Source: Undaria pinnatifida
Taxonomy: Eukaryota > Sar > Phaeophyceae > Laminariales > Alariaceae
Direction: 5' to 3'
Length of the DNA: 64,000 bases
Assembly (NCBI GenBank): GCA_012845835.1
Contig: JABAKD010000019.1
Location: 10,450,844-10,514,843, forward strand
Part shown: positions 53,020 to 63,639 of the stretch, piece by piece
How the letters are laid out: each line of letters begins with the position of its first letter
Position numbering within the stretch: position 1 is the first letter of the stretch
The notes under the pieces: generated by a model
Told to the model about the DNA's origin: nothing
The model's input: only the letters and a program-made list of their open reading frames with translations
Database searches by the model: none
Made by a program: the position numbers and the translations under genes

Positions 53020-53460
53020 CCTCGGCAAGGCGGTTGGTGTGCTCTAGAGAGCAATACGACCGCCTTATAGGGGGGAAGCTGCGTTATTCCCCAGTAAGGC
53101 GGTTGGTGTGCCAGAGCAATATGAATGCCTTATAGAGAGAGGCCGCCTTATCCCCCAGTAAGGCGGTTGGTGTGCCAGAGCAGTACGACCGCCTCATGGG
53201 GGGAAGCCACCTTAGCCCCCAGTAAGGCGGTTGGTGTGCCACAGCAATATGACTGTGCCTTAAAGAGGGAAGCCGCCTTATCCCCCAGTAAGGCGGTTGG
53301 TGTGCCAGAGCAATACGACCGCCTTATAGGGGGAGGCCGCCTTATTCATTCCAAGTAATATGAGTGCAATTCCTATTCCCCAGTCGCGCCGAGCGATGCT
53401 GACCGCCTTATATCGGCACACCGCGTTACTCAGACCGCGGTATTGGGGGACCACTACTGC
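53020..53460 (+). repeat. Family B element with five-unit array
   Basis: Units at about 53027, 53095, 53158, 53221 and 53288 of CAGTAAGGCGGTTGGTGTGC, CAGAGCAATACGACCGCCTT and ATAGGGGGA. It closes with CAGTCGCGCCGAGCGATGCT, GACCGCCTTATATCGGCACA and CAGACCGCGGTATTGGGGGA. Same build as 2505-3005. Confidence 0.85.
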
Positions 53461-53875
53461 TGTACGTTTAACGTTTTTCAGATATACGCGTCAAGTTTGT
53501 TCGCGATAATTGTGTGGTAGGACTGCCCCCGCCAGCCTCGTGCCGATGTGGAGCCCCCGCGGCGAGGGTTAGGGTTAGGCTTGGGATCAGATTGGTATTG
53601 GCACCACACACGTCGTTTTTTGCCGACCTGCCCACCGAAGGGTTGCAGCTAGGTTTTATACACGTGCACGTATAAGCAGTCGCCATACTAGCACCGCTAC
53701 GTAAGAATTTACGCGCAAAGCCGAAAAACCTTTCATGTACAAGTATATATACATACGAGATATACTGGGTACGCACGTGCAAAGTGTGCGTGGCTTTTTC
53801 TCACTTCGTTTAGTTTTGTCGTTCCTTTTTTTTTCAATTAGTCTGGTGTGCTGGCTTGCATCTTTTCTTCGCTCG
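53460..53875. other. Intergenic, with two TTAGGG-like units
   Basis: GAGGGTTAGGGTTAGGCTTG at about 53562-53581 has two telomere-type units only. Otherwise unassigned. Confidence 0.4.
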
Positions 53876-53879
53876 CTGT

Positions 53880-54430
53880 GTTCAGTGCGGTTGGCATCGA
53901 TTGCATGGCCGAATCACCGCCGTGCATGTATTTGCTATGCGTATCTCTGTCTCGCAGTTTGTGGCCACAGAGGTCGTTCCTCTAAGAGGCATCGGTACGG
54001 AAACTGATCATGCTGAAAATGAAAGATGGGTAGAAAAGTCCAAATTGGAAAAGTCAGTTGAATTTGAACAACACGCACACGGACACTGCTGCTTCCAAGC
54101 CCGATTCTCTCGGCAGCAGGAAATCGCAAACAAACACCCAAGTGACATGTGTCTGCGGAACAACCTCGACGGGATCATTACAACACCACCATTTTAGCCG
54201 TGCGCGACAATTTACTAGAAAATCCATGGCAGGCTGTGCATGTTTTTCACGTTAAACTGGCATTTACACCCATCTACATCCAACACAACCAGTGCCTCGT
54301 GCTGGTGCCTCTCATGAGAGAGATGAGCTCTGTGGTCGCAACCTACGAGACAGAGACAGGAGAGAGGCACATTGCAAATACAGCAACAGGTTTGGGCCAT
54401 GCGACCGGCGATGCCATCCGCGACGAGCAC
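53880..54430. mobile_element. Inverted pair of family F, possibly one element
   Basis: Left arm TATTTGCTATGCGTATCTCT, GTCTCGCAGTTTGTGGCCAC, AGAGGTCGTTCCTCTAAGAG. The right arm in reverse complement is TATTTGCAATGTGCCTCTCT, GTCTCGTAGGTTGCGACCAC, AGAGCTCATCTCTCTCATGA. The middle (54010-54240) is unique here. The arrangement looks like a ~550-bp element with long inverted ends, but the outer limits are unclear. Confidence 0.55.
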
Positions 54431-54534
54431 GCGGGAAGAGCAGTGGAGTGATATTAATCTTACGCGTGCTATTCGCCTTGTACGGCGCTTGAATCAGCAT
54501 ACTAAAACCTCTTGTGTGTATTTTTTATTTTTTC

Positions 54535-54622
54535 ATGGACTTTAGTGTGGTGACGACTGGAGCCTGTCCTGACCTGCGCCCACGGACTTGATTATTATGC
54601 GCGTTGATGTGATAACAACAAG
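54535..54622 (+). mobile_element. CAA-tailed retroposon, partial
   Basis: GACTGGAGCCTGTCCTGACC, CCACGGACTTGATTATTATG, CGCGTTGATGTGATAACAAC; the tail is only two triplets. Confidence 0.65.
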
Positions 54623-54649
54623 GCATAATTCAGTATCCATTTACTCCCT

Positions 54650-54857
54650 GGTGCCCTTATCTATTCGTGCTCATCCATTCCACTATCCCCGCACTTTTCG
54701 TTCTCCTTGTCCCTCCCTAGGCGCAACTCAAATCCGGGTCCAATAAGAAGGCTCATCTCCTCCCGCCCCTCTACGGTACGCGCCTTCATATTTTACCGAT
54801 ACTTTTATCTTGAGCAGACTCCAGCTTATTTCTTCCCTCGTCGACTCGCGTCGAGTT
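54650..54857 (-). repeat. Family D copy
   Basis: CCCTCCCTAGGCGCAACTCA, CTCTACGGTACGCGCCTTCA, TTATTTCTTCCCTCGTCGAC. Confidence 0.75.
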
Positions 54858-54904
54858 GCGCGTGCTCACCCCGCCAATAATAGGGGTGCTCTCAGCGGTT
54901 GATT

Positions 54905-55018
54905 CCTTTGAATTTTTATTTTTGCAAGATGGCTCAAAAGTCCGACCCACGTCGGATTCAACCCCCCAAACCAACTATAGTAGCATTCAAGGGTAACCAC
55001 GAGATCACCGGGGCGACC
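54905..55018 (-). mobile_element. Short SINE with tRNA-Glu-like head, second copy
   Basis: Reading the - strand: GGTCGCCCCGGTGATCTCGT, GGTTACCC, then GGGGGGTTGAATCCGACGTG (B-box-like), GGTCGGACTTTTGAGCC and an A-rich end. This is the same plan as 8930-9050. Confidence 0.65.
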
Positions 55019-55019
55019 A

Positions 55020-55855
55020 CCAGCACAGCCTTGTATACACCGATAGCTAGGGGTGCAAAAGATTGTTTTAGAGGAATTCAGGTAAAGGTGTTTGACGAAA
55101 AAGGACAAGCGGAGGAGTAAGGATGAACCACAAAAACACAAGCCGGCTTTGAAACGACCTGAGATTAACCCATGGTTTGCCCATAGGCCATAAAAACGAC
55201 CGAAAAGCGGTAAAAACAGAGCACCTGACGTGTGTACACGATGTCGGTGTGTGTGAGAGGAGTCCTACGCTGAAATCGTATACGTGCATACCATCGGCAA
55301 GAACAAACGGTCGAATCGCTGTTTGGGTGTGCATGTTCATCACACTGAACTGATACTTGCGCTCATCTATATACATCCAGCGCAATCAATGTCCGTGCCG
55401 ACGATGCCTCCTCCCATGTAGAAATACAAGCTGGCTCTGTGGTGCGTATGTGTTGATGGGACATGTCTTGTTATATAAGTCGCCGACCTATGAGCTGGCT
55501 CTGTGGTGCGTATGGTTGTTGGGACATGTCTTGTTATATAAGTCGCCGACTAATACATCCTTAATGAGGACACTCACCCAGTAATACGCGCGATCGGAGT
55601 ATCATGCACAGCGTGCAAAGATGAGTTTCGACGAAATCTTCGATATCACAGCTGGAGTTGTAGTGTATTTGTACAATATTACGATACCAGGGTAGTATTG
55701 TAGCCCGTCGCCCCAATTGTTCTACAGCGCAGGACACCTAATAAGAAAGAGGGTAATAAGAAATTCAGGATGAGATTCGTCAAAACATGAGAAGAAAGCC
55801 GCGAGGCTGACCCTCCGGACCAGTTCCCACTCGATCAAACTACGTACATATTTCA
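55020..55855 (+). repeat. Family F and C pieces with a 66-bp duplication
   Basis: 55250-55440 is family F (ATCTATATACATCCAGCGCA, TGTCCGTGCCGACGATGCCT). TGGCTCTGTGGTGCGTATG, GGACATGTCTTGTTATATAA and GTCGCCGAC are repeated at 55430-55565. 55475-55690 continues as family C (CTTAATGAGGACACTCACCC, CGCGCGATCGGAGTATCATG). 55690-55850 is unassigned. Confidence 0.55.
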
Positions 55856-56312
55856 AGGGAAGATCTATACTGCCTAGCTCATGTTGCCAGGCGGGAGCAG
55901 TACGATCTGCATGATCTAGCACATATTTCCTGGGTTTATCACCAGTTCCCACCTGATGATCTACATATCTGAAGGAAGATCTGTACGGTCTAGCTCACGC
56001 CGCCGGGCGGCGGCCGTACGATCGCACATGTTTCCTGGGGGTTTATCACCAGTTCCCACCTGATGATCTACAGCACATTTTTGAGGGAAGATCTGTACCG
56101 TCTAGCTCATGTTGCCGGGCGGGAGCCGTACGATCTGCACCATCTAACACATGTTTCCCGGGTTTCGCACATGTTTCCTGGATTTATCACCAGTTCCCAC
56201 CTGATGATCTACAGTACATCTTTGAGGGAATATCTGTACGGTCTAGTTCATGTTGCCGGGCGGGAGCCGTACGATCTGCATCATCTAACACATGTTTCCT
56301 GGGTTGGATCTG
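55850..56312 (+). repeat. Satellite, ~110-125-bp unit, four copies
   Basis: Units of GGAAGATCTGTACGGTCTAG, CTCATGTTGCCGGGCGGGAG, CCGTACGATCTGCATCATCT, CACATGTTTCCTGGGTTTAT and CACCAGTTCCCACCTGATGA. ACGG...CCGT around GCCGGGCGGG lets each unit form a hairpin. Confidence 0.9.
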
Positions 56313-56314
56313 AA

Positions 56315-57540
56315 CTCTGTAGTATGCATATCGTGCACAACCTCGCTCAAAATGGCAGCTATCGGATCTACTACCGGTAGATGATCTATATGATCTATAG
56401 ATCTATATAATATATAGATCGTGATCTATCCGAGCCGTGACAGGCTGTGTGTTCCCTCATTTGCAGGACGTGTGGCGGGCTACCACCAAAAACCTCTCCT
56501 TTTGGAAACCCGTGAAACAATAATGGCAGGACAATCGGCAAAAATCGGACAAACTGAATACAAAAAAAACACGCCTCGGCACGACAAAACTCCCCTGCCC
56601 CAACCTCCGACCCGAGGTAACTCCTGAAACGTTGATTGCTTCAGTTGGGGCCCTTCAAGTTTTTTTTTCCATGTGACCAAAATGACACACGTGGATGGCG
56701 CCAAGGTAGTGTGTGTATGCACACTTGAGGGTTCAAGGCTCACAAGCTACAAGATCGACGGCGGTGTGTGTTTAGTTTTGGCATTGGACGTGCAAGCGTG
56801 TGGTCGCAACTGGACCTGCTTCGGATATTTGGGTTTCTTGTATGGCACACACGAGCACAAACAGAAGCACTACTGTTCGGAGGTGTCATGAAGAGAACAT
56901 TTTTTGAAGAGCGGCTGCTATTGTACAGTCAGTTGGCTGGCTGGCACAAAGAAGAGCTTAAAGGGCACTACTGTTATACAGAGTTCGAGTACAACAACAG
57001 AGCGAAAAACAACACCATGATGTGATGAACGCTGAAATTGAGGGTTTCCATTGTCCTGCGCGGCTCAGCGAGGCGGAACGCAATTCCTTCTAAAAGAGCT
57101 TGCTCGCACGACTCTGGATGCCGACAGGACGCGCCGCGGAGCTCCGCCGGGACCCGGGCGTTCGTCGTAATGCACCGGCGGTCCCTCTGAGTGCACCGAA
57201 GTCGAAAGCGCGAGAAAAAACCAACGGCCGACGGATCAGAGCTTGGGAAAATGTGCAAAAAACATGCATATTGTACATAGCGGTGGAGACTATTTATTCT
57301 CCTCCGTGTCTTTGCTCTGTGTTCCAAACATGAATATACCAGGCAAAAGGTGCATGGTGTGCATGTATGACGGCCAACTGACGTCTTGGGAGGATGAAAA
57401 AAAACGAACGCCCGCCAGCAGTTGAACTTTAACAGAGTCGTAGTCTACAGCCCAAACGCGATTTTTCAACGGCCACCGACATCAAATCGGAAATTATCTT
57501 TACTCGTACACTACGAAAATAAGTCTGCATACGTATGTAC
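56315..57540. other. Intergenic, unassigned
   Basis: GATCTATA-type words at 56380-56430. No gene or repeat family recognised in 56430-57540. Small open frames lack recognisable features. Confidence 0.4.
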
Positions 57541-57544
57541 AACA

Positions 57545-57757
57545 AATCACACAGCTTGCAAAGATGAGTTGTTGCTGTTGTTCTCACATTAACTCGCATA
57601 ATAATCGAGTCCGTGGTCACAGGACAGGCTCCAGTCACTCTGGAGCTGAGGAGGAGTACCCCAGGGAAAAAACATAAACAAACCAATGGTGGTACATGCA
57701 TATATCACAGCTGACGCAATTCATGCCTCCGCCAGAAACATATCAAAAGTGAAATCG
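57545..57757 (-). mobile_element. CAA-tailed retroposon inserted in family C
   Basis: Family C (CACACAGCTTGCAAAGATGA, 57548-57567) runs into GTTGTTGCTGTTGTTCTCAC (the antisense tail) and the element AGTCCGTGGTCACAGGACAG, TCCAGTCACTCTGGAGCTGA, ATATCACAGCTGACGCA, GTGAAATCGGGA. Confidence 0.7.
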
Positions 57758-57759
57758 GG

Positions 57760-58080
57760 ACGAGTATCTTCCCTTGACTCGAACTCACAGCTGACGTACA
57801 TCATATTTCAAAATAGTTGTATCAAAATATCATCCTCCATGATTCTACGTGTCGCTGTACCAGGCATCACGTGAGGTGATGTGGTACGGATGACACTATC
57901 AAAATGAGGCGCGAAATCCGAGCGACAGCAAGGCTTTCGCAATCCTCTTCATGTCGGGTCGTGAACGTATGTAGCGGGTGATGCGCATGGAGCCCAGCAT
58001 TTGTAACCTTGAAACGCGTTTCCTTACCTAGTTTACGCGATTCGTTACCTAGTTATGTTATATTTATTGCCCCCCACCCC
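57760..58080. other. Intergenic, unassigned
   Basis: No gene or family recognised. Confidence 0.35.
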
Positions 58081-58635
58081 TACCCCCACCCCACCCCCCC
58101 CCTCCCCCACCCCCGCGAACACTCCGCCCTCTCCTCACTGGCTGTACGACTTGCAGGATATACAAAATAAACTGGTGCATTCCTTCCAAAACCGTCAGAT
58201 TCATCCCCTTGAAGGATTAATAGTTTCCACGCACATTTTGAGTTGCCCCGCCCCCCCCCCTCCCCCCCCCCCTCCGCTCCCTCTTGTTCAAACCCATGCC
58301 CCCACGCCCTTAAAAACTCCGCCCTCCCCTCACCGGTTATACGACTTACAGGATACACTTGTTAAACTGATGCATTTCCTTCCACAGCTGTCAGGTTTTG
58401 TGCCCCTCAAAAACGGGTTTATATAGTTTCCGCGCACAAACCGACTAACATCACCCTGTTGATCCTGATAGCTACACTGTAGTTGCAAGGGGAGTCGCCG
58501 ACCTATATCCTTAATGAGGACACACAACCCGTAATACGCGCGATAGGAGTATCACACACAGCTTGCAAACATGAATTTTGACGAAATCTTCGATCTCACA
58601 GCTGGAGTGTATTTTTATTTTTATTATATATACCG
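58080..58635 (+). repeat. Tandem partial and full family C copies
   Basis: 58140-58240 (CTGTACGACTTGCAGGATAT, AGTTTCCACGCACATTTTGA) and 58340-58630 (TATACGACTTACAGGATACA, AGTTTCCGCGCACAAACCGA, GTCGCCGACCTATATCCTTA, CGCGCGATAGGAGTATCACA) are separated by C-rich tracts at 58065-58115 and 58245-58285. Confidence 0.7.
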
Positions 58636-58740
58636 CCAATGTGAGTTTTGATCAAAAATGTTTTTGGTCGATCCCACAGCCGAAGTGTATTTTTGCATTG
58701 TTAAAATATACCCGGTATATCATACAAGATAGTTACGAGT

Positions 58741-59091
58741 ATGTTAGATTTCTTCCGCAACGTGCATGCACGTGCGGTGAGATGTGAGATGCGCGTCTTC
58801 GTCTTTCTTTTGCCGCGCTCGACGAAAGTAGCACGGATTTCGACACGGCCGGAAGCATACAAGTACCACCTACACCCCGTCGCTTCTTTCGTTGCGACGC
58901 GTGTCGATTTCTTCCAGTTCTGTGGTCCTAGTTTCAACTGCCATGTCTGCAGTCATCATGTACAAGGCAGCAAGCAGTCCATCCAAGTTCGCCCGTTTTT
59001 CGACTCAGGCGCGGCCGCGCACAGGAATTTCGTCCACCAGCGACTGGTCCTTTATCTTGGTCGGGGTCGCGGTGCCTTATCGCATTGTTGA
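58741..59091 (+). pseudogene. Possible retropepsin-like relic
   Basis: A 116-codon + frame containing RPFFDSGAAAHRNFVHQRLV. D-S-G-A followed by N-F-(V/I) and a Leu-containing helix is the pattern of the aspartic protease of LTR retrotransposons. The frame has no clear start, reads on without other recognised domains, and no LTRs or reverse transcriptase are visible nearby. It is a weak call from one motif. Confidence 0.25.
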
Positions 59092-59099
59092 GACGGGTC

Positions 59100-59495
59100 G
59101 GTGGGCGTGAGCACAATTCGTGGGGGCCTCTCTGGGCTGCTGCGCTTGCCTTTGTCGGCTGAAGTCACAAAGCCGCTTCGCACGCAGCGGCAGTCATACC
59201 AGGGTAGGGCTTGTTGGCGTTTCACATTGCCGCGTTTTTTTTTTTTTTGACGCGACCACAACCCGCTTCCTATATACTTCGTATGTCCCGTAAACAGCCG
59301 GTTTTGCTGCCTGGAACCAACTATTAATAGCATTTATGGGTGGTCAAGTGCAGATAAAGTCTTTCGGTACGGCTGGAACCCGTTTCCGGTACAGTACACC
59401 GGCGGTTTAGATCTTGATTACGGGGAGACCACGGCAGTGTGATGTTTGGTTCAAACTTCCAGCACCAAGCACACGCTCTTGGACAAGATCGACAA
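59100..59495. other. Intergenic, unassigned
   Basis: T run at about 59230-59249; nothing recognised. Confidence 0.35.
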
Positions 59496-59499
59496 AAAG

Positions 59500-59787
59500 A
59501 TACTTTTTTTCTTTCTTTTTTTTCTCACACTTTTCTTTCACTTTCCAGCTTCTGGACAAGCCGTGGTCACAGGTGTCGTCCCTTCTTCCCCCCGGTTCTT
59601 GCCTTCAATTTTTATCGCGCATAGGGTTCAGCAATCCCACTGCTCGTCGATTTTTCATCGAGTGTTGCTGACTCACGCTCTCGCGCTTTCCGCAAGCCAA
59701 TATGTGCGCCAGAAAAAGTCCCCACGAATATTATACGAGTATGCACTCGGGGGGATTCGAACTCACGAAACTGACCTATAAAGTACC
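59500..59787 (-). mobile_element. SINE1 copy, head truncated
   Basis: T-rich stretch, then TTTCCAGCTTCTGGACAAGC, CGTGGTCACAGGTGTCGTCC, GCTCTCGCGCTTTCCGCAAG, TTCGAACTCACGAAACTGAC (antisense B-box). It stops about 40 bases short of the head start. Confidence 0.85.
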
Positions 59788-59789
59788 AT

Positions 59790-60285
59790 AGTAAACGGGC
59801 CTGAGCGCCGTTCTTTCATCATATGCTCTTCGGAGCTTGAGCTTACGCACCAACCGGCTGGTTAACTCCGACTGAGAGCTTTGCCTCTCTCGTGCGGCCT
59901 GCCAGGCGTAACTCAGGAGCCGTGCACCACACGCCAGTGCGGATATCCCGCTAGGCTATGAAGAAGCACACGGTGGAGCACGGGTGCCGCATCAAGCACA
60001 CAAGATACACAAGGTAGAGCACGGGTGATGGAGACAGGTAATTTTATACGCGTATTGGAGGTTCTATTGCCGATGCAGTGTTTAGTGCTGACTTTTTGGG
60101 GCGGGTATAGCACCGTAACCCGCTTCCGGCATCCTTCCTCAAACTTTCCGCAATCAATAGAAAACGAGAAGCACAACGTTAAGCATGGGTGACGTGAATG
60201 GGCCATGTATAGACGTACCGGCGGTTACATCGCCGATACAGCGGTGCTGGAATGGTGGGTGCCCAAAAAATCCACCCGGCCCAAT
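59790..60285. other. Intergenic, unassigned
   Basis: Two similar pieces (ACCGGCGG / ATTGCCGATGCAG and ATCGCCGATACAGCGGTG) near 60065 and 60220; no gene. Confidence 0.35.
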
Positions 60286-60287
60286 GG

Positions 60288-60447
60288 TACCAGGTAGCAT
60301 ACGATACAATCAACCAGCAGCTGTACAGATTTTGGGCTCTCAGTATCCCGCCTAAAAAAAATATCCTACCAGGTAGCACATGATTTCGTCAGCAGCAGCT
60401 GTGCAGATTTTGGGCTCTCAGTATCCCGCCTACAAAAATATCCCGCA
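60288..60447 (+). repeat. Direct duplication, ~78-bp unit
   Basis: TACCAGGTAGCA(T/C)A..., then CAGCTGT(A/G)CAGATTTTGG and GCTCTCAGTATCCCGCCTA, appear twice in a row. Confidence 0.9.
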
Positions 60448-60689
60448 TGACACCCACCAAATATTTTACTCGGTACAACGTAGCCCACAGAGGGGGGCGG
60501 GGGGCGGGGTATCATATTGTACGTATATAATAGTACAATATGAAGTGGTATGTACACAAGTATATAAAATATGTATACGTCGTATACGAACATAGAACAG
60601 GGGACCAACCACAAAACGCCAGCAACTGCATGGCAATGACAATACATTATTACTTCCAAGTAATACGTATTTATTTGTTTTTTATCTTG

Positions 60690-60770
60690 TTTTTTTCCTC
60701 CTGGAGATCCCCGGATAAAAAAGCTTAAGCTCCATACACTTTCGTTTGTGTTACGTACCAGTTTTTGTCC
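60690..60770 (-). mobile_element. Decayed SINE2 3' end
   Basis: TTCCTCCTGGAGATCCCCGG, ATAAAAAAGCTTAAGCTCCA, TACACTTTCG resemble the antisense SINE2 end (ATCCTCCGGCGG ... AAAGCTTTAGCTCACCACAC). Confidence 0.4.
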
Positions 60771-60771
60771 T

Positions 60772-61082
60772 TCTATATATATATATATTTGGCACACTTT
60801 TACTTTCCAGCGTCTGGACAAGCCGTGGTCACAGGTGTCATCCCTTCCCCCCCCCGATTCTTGCCTTCAATTTTTATCGCGCATAAAGTTCAGCAATCCC
60901 ACTGCACGTCGATCGTTCATCGAGTGTTGCTAACTCACGCTCTCGCGCTTTCCGCAAGCCAAATTGTCCACAAGAAAAAGTCCCAACGAATTTATACGAG
61001 TATGCACTCGGCGGGGCTCGAACTCACGAAACTGACCTATACCAGGCTCGAGGATAACCTGATACGCCACCGGGGCGACCGG
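60772..61082 (-). mobile_element. SINE1, full antisense copy
   Basis: (TA)n, then GCACACTTTTACTTTCCAGC, CCGTGGTCACAGGTGTCATC, TTCGTGAG-type B-box in antisense (GGCTCGAACTCACGAAACTG) and the complete head, AGGATAACCTGATACGCCAC followed by CGGGGCGACCGG. Confidence 0.9.
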
Positions 61083-61084
61083 TC

Positions 61085-62190
61085 ATATACAACACTCCGG
61101 TGGGAAAACTGGGCCATGAAAATAGATGCTTCCAGCGCCGGCTACCGCGTGATTGGGGGACGACAAGAGGTGACGCCCGGGCTACAGCACAAACAATGCA
61201 AGGACTCGTGCGGCAAGGGGCGTAGCATGGTCCAAGCCTTACGGCTGGGCGCTATGATAACACCTCTCTTGCAAGGTTAAAAATACTGTAGCAATTGTAC
61301 TTGTTTTGTCGGTATAGATTGGCCGCGTTCTGTTGTAAGAGGTTGAAATTGGAAAGTACTACCTGGTACAAGTGCAGCAAATGTATTTGTTTTGTCGGTG
61401 TAGATTGGCCGCAAAAGGGCCAAAAAAAGCAAAAAGGGTTAATTTTTAACATCAGGTTAATATAGTTATTACTCCGTAGATCTGTCACGCTCCTCACGCT
61501 TATTCTTCCATGTAGTAGTCCACCAGGTTTGCACCAGGTACCACGGGTACAATCTAGGCCGGAACCACAGACGAACACACTTTTGCAAGCACTTTTCCAC
61601 AAGAAGTATTTCAGTAGTTCGGGAAAAACTAAAAAGGGCGAGGTTTAGAAAGTTAGCCCGTCCGGTTTGCGGGTGGGGCGTCGGGCGGCGCGATTGTTGT
61701 AAAGCAGAGAAATGAAAAAAAAAATGAAAAACAAAACAGCAGTTGGACAATGTTCGCGATTCACGCGCGACACTTTCGACAACTCCTGCTCGTCACACGT
61801 ACATTTCATAAAAATAATTGAAAACCAAAAAGACGAAACGCGCGAAACAAAGTCAGCTCGAACAAAGGGCAGAGTGGAGTGTCATGAGAACTGAATCAAT
61901 GATGACGGCGTTTTGTGCGTGTTGTGTTCTGTGCGCCCTAGCATCAAAAGATATCAGGAGACGGCCAGTCAAGGGAAAACGTCAATCGGTCAGTCAAGAG
62001 CGTCAAACCGATCCTTGAACACTAAAACCTAGTAGTTTTGCGTCAGACAAGGAAACCATAGAAAAATTTCCGTCCGTCAAGGTATAGAAGTGCCAAATCT
62101 TCTGACATCCTGTCCTAGCATTGACCTCAGTGCAGCGTACAACCTTGCACCCAGTTGTCCCGTGGTAAACTTCGCCAACACCAGTTTCTA
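61085..62190. other. Intergenic, unassigned
   Basis: A duplicated piece at 61290-61420 (GTACTTGTTTTGTCGGTATA and TTTGTTTTGTCGGTGTAGAT followed by TGGCCGC). No gene recognised. Confidence 0.4.
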
Positions 62191-62410
62191 TCATAACATC
62201 GGGATGCACCGTCGTCGCCGTGGGGATGGGACAGGGAAAGGGCTGCGGCGTGCCTGCTATAACCCCGAATCTGAGATACACAAGGGAGGAGACGAGGGAG
62301 GAAAGTACTGACCAACCCTTCTCGCGATAAAAAAGGAGGCATGCACGGTCTGCAGTAGTGGAGACGGGGGAGGAGTGCCTGATACGTGACCCCGGCCGAG
62401 TAGGCCAGTA
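62190..62410 (+). repeat. Family D copy, rearranged
   Basis: AACCCCGAATCTGAGATACA, AAGGGAGGAGACGAGGGAGG, CCCTTCTCGCGATAAAAAAG, GATACGTGACCCCGGCCGAG. Confidence 0.55.
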
Positions 62411-62414
62411 TCAA

Positions 62415-62882
62415 ATCCGAATACCAACGCCCAAATGGGTACTTGTAGGATGGACCGGAACTGGACCAAGTCCGGCGGAAGGCTTTCTCACGGCCGGGGT
62501 TTTTGTTGGTGGGTGAGGTTGCGCAAGTCCCGCACTACCCGGAGGGATGACTTGCCGGGTGGCTATCTCCACCGCACCTGACGCCTGGGGATCGAGTCGG
62601 GTCGACATACTCACGTTTCCGTGCGAATACAACGGCGGCAGCAGCTTGCGCTGCTGGAGTAGTAACGGGGACCGCCGGTAGGGACAGCTCGCGCTGTCGC
62701 TATCGCGGGAACCAAAGGACACGCCAGAAAACCAGCTGGATTGCGAATGCAAATGAGTTAAATTGACGCAACATCCATGAAAATACGTGGAGGAAGTGTG
62801 GTGCTTTAGCCCATCCGCCGAGGCAGGATGAAAAAAACAAAAAAAACAAATCAAATCAAATCAAATCAAATCAAATCAAATC
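62415..62882 (+). mobile_element. SINE2, full-length-like copy with (AAATC)n tail
   Basis: GGATGGACCGGAACTGGACC, GTGGCTATCTCCACCGCACC, CAGCTTGCGCTGCTGGAGTA, GAAAACCAGCTGGATTGCGA, GAGTTAAATTGACGCAACAT, GCCGAGGCAGGATGAAAAAA, then (AAATC)n at 62848-62881. Confidence 0.85.
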
Positions 62883-62959
62883 TTCAAGTTTTACCGCAAT
62901 GGACGGGGCGTGTACGGTTACGGTATGTCACAAAAAAAAGGATTACAAATGTGATACGT

Positions 62960-63085
62960 GGCCAAATCACCTTGCTGCCCTGTATTTGCAACGTGTATCT
63001 CTGTCTCGTGATGTGTGACCCCAGCAGTTAAACTCGTGTCTCTATCAATCGGAGGCACCGGCACGACCATCGGTTGTGCTGGATA
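62960..63085 (+). repeat. Family F copy
   Basis: GTATTTGCAACGTGTATCTC, TGTCTCGTGATGTGTGACCC, TCGGAGGCACCGGCACGACC, GGTTGTGCTGGATAG. Confidence 0.6.
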
Positions 63086-63300
63086 GTTGCGTGGAAAGAT
63101 CCGTTTACTGTGAAGGACACACACACGCGCGACGTGAATGAGTTGCGTGAATGAGCTGTGAAGGACACACACAAGCTCGACCAATTAAATCGTCGATGCT
63201 TTCAGGTTTGCCATGTGCATCAGCTCATGTGCATCATGGGCGATAAATGCGTGGGCTCCGCGTGTTTCATACTTCATACTCCTCGTGAAATTTTGCGAAA

Positions 63301-63600
63301 TTGTTCTACGAGGGTATGATACGAGGAGAACTATGTAGAGTTAAGTACCGGCCGAAGTCGTACATGTGTACCGGAAATTTTAATGGCACATGCAACTATT
63401 GCCAAGTATCATCGCACATCGCAGCAGCTTGCAGTGGTGAACAATTGAAAACGAGAAAAAGGCCGCTTTCAGATAAACTCAAGTCCACGAGTCTTCGAGG
63501 ATCTGGTGTCGGGGTAACAAGTAGCTCGGGGAAAAACATTTCAAGGGGAGCGAAGCGGGTATACGCTTGTGCGCGCACGCCCGCCCACCATCATCAATTG
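63301..63600 (+). pseudogene. CCHC zinc-knuckle fragment (Gag-like)
   Basis: A + frame with SYMCTGNFNGTCNYCQVSSH followed by IAAACSGEQ. C-x2-C-x4-H-x4-C is exactly the CCHC zinc knuckle of retrotransposon Gag and some RNA-binding proteins. A basic tail follows (KTRKRPLSDKLKSTSLRGSG). The frame begins at a TTG, so the true start or splice junction lies elsewhere. It runs into a SINE1 from about 63640. No Gag body or polymerase is seen. It is a retrotransposon relic or an exon of an unknown gene. Confidence 0.4.
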
Positions 63601-63639
63601 CTATTGTATTTGCATATATTGATCGTTTTCTTTTTTTTT

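Noticed and set aside
53562-53581. Interstitial telomere
   Set aside because: Only two TTAGGG-like units; chance or a scrap.
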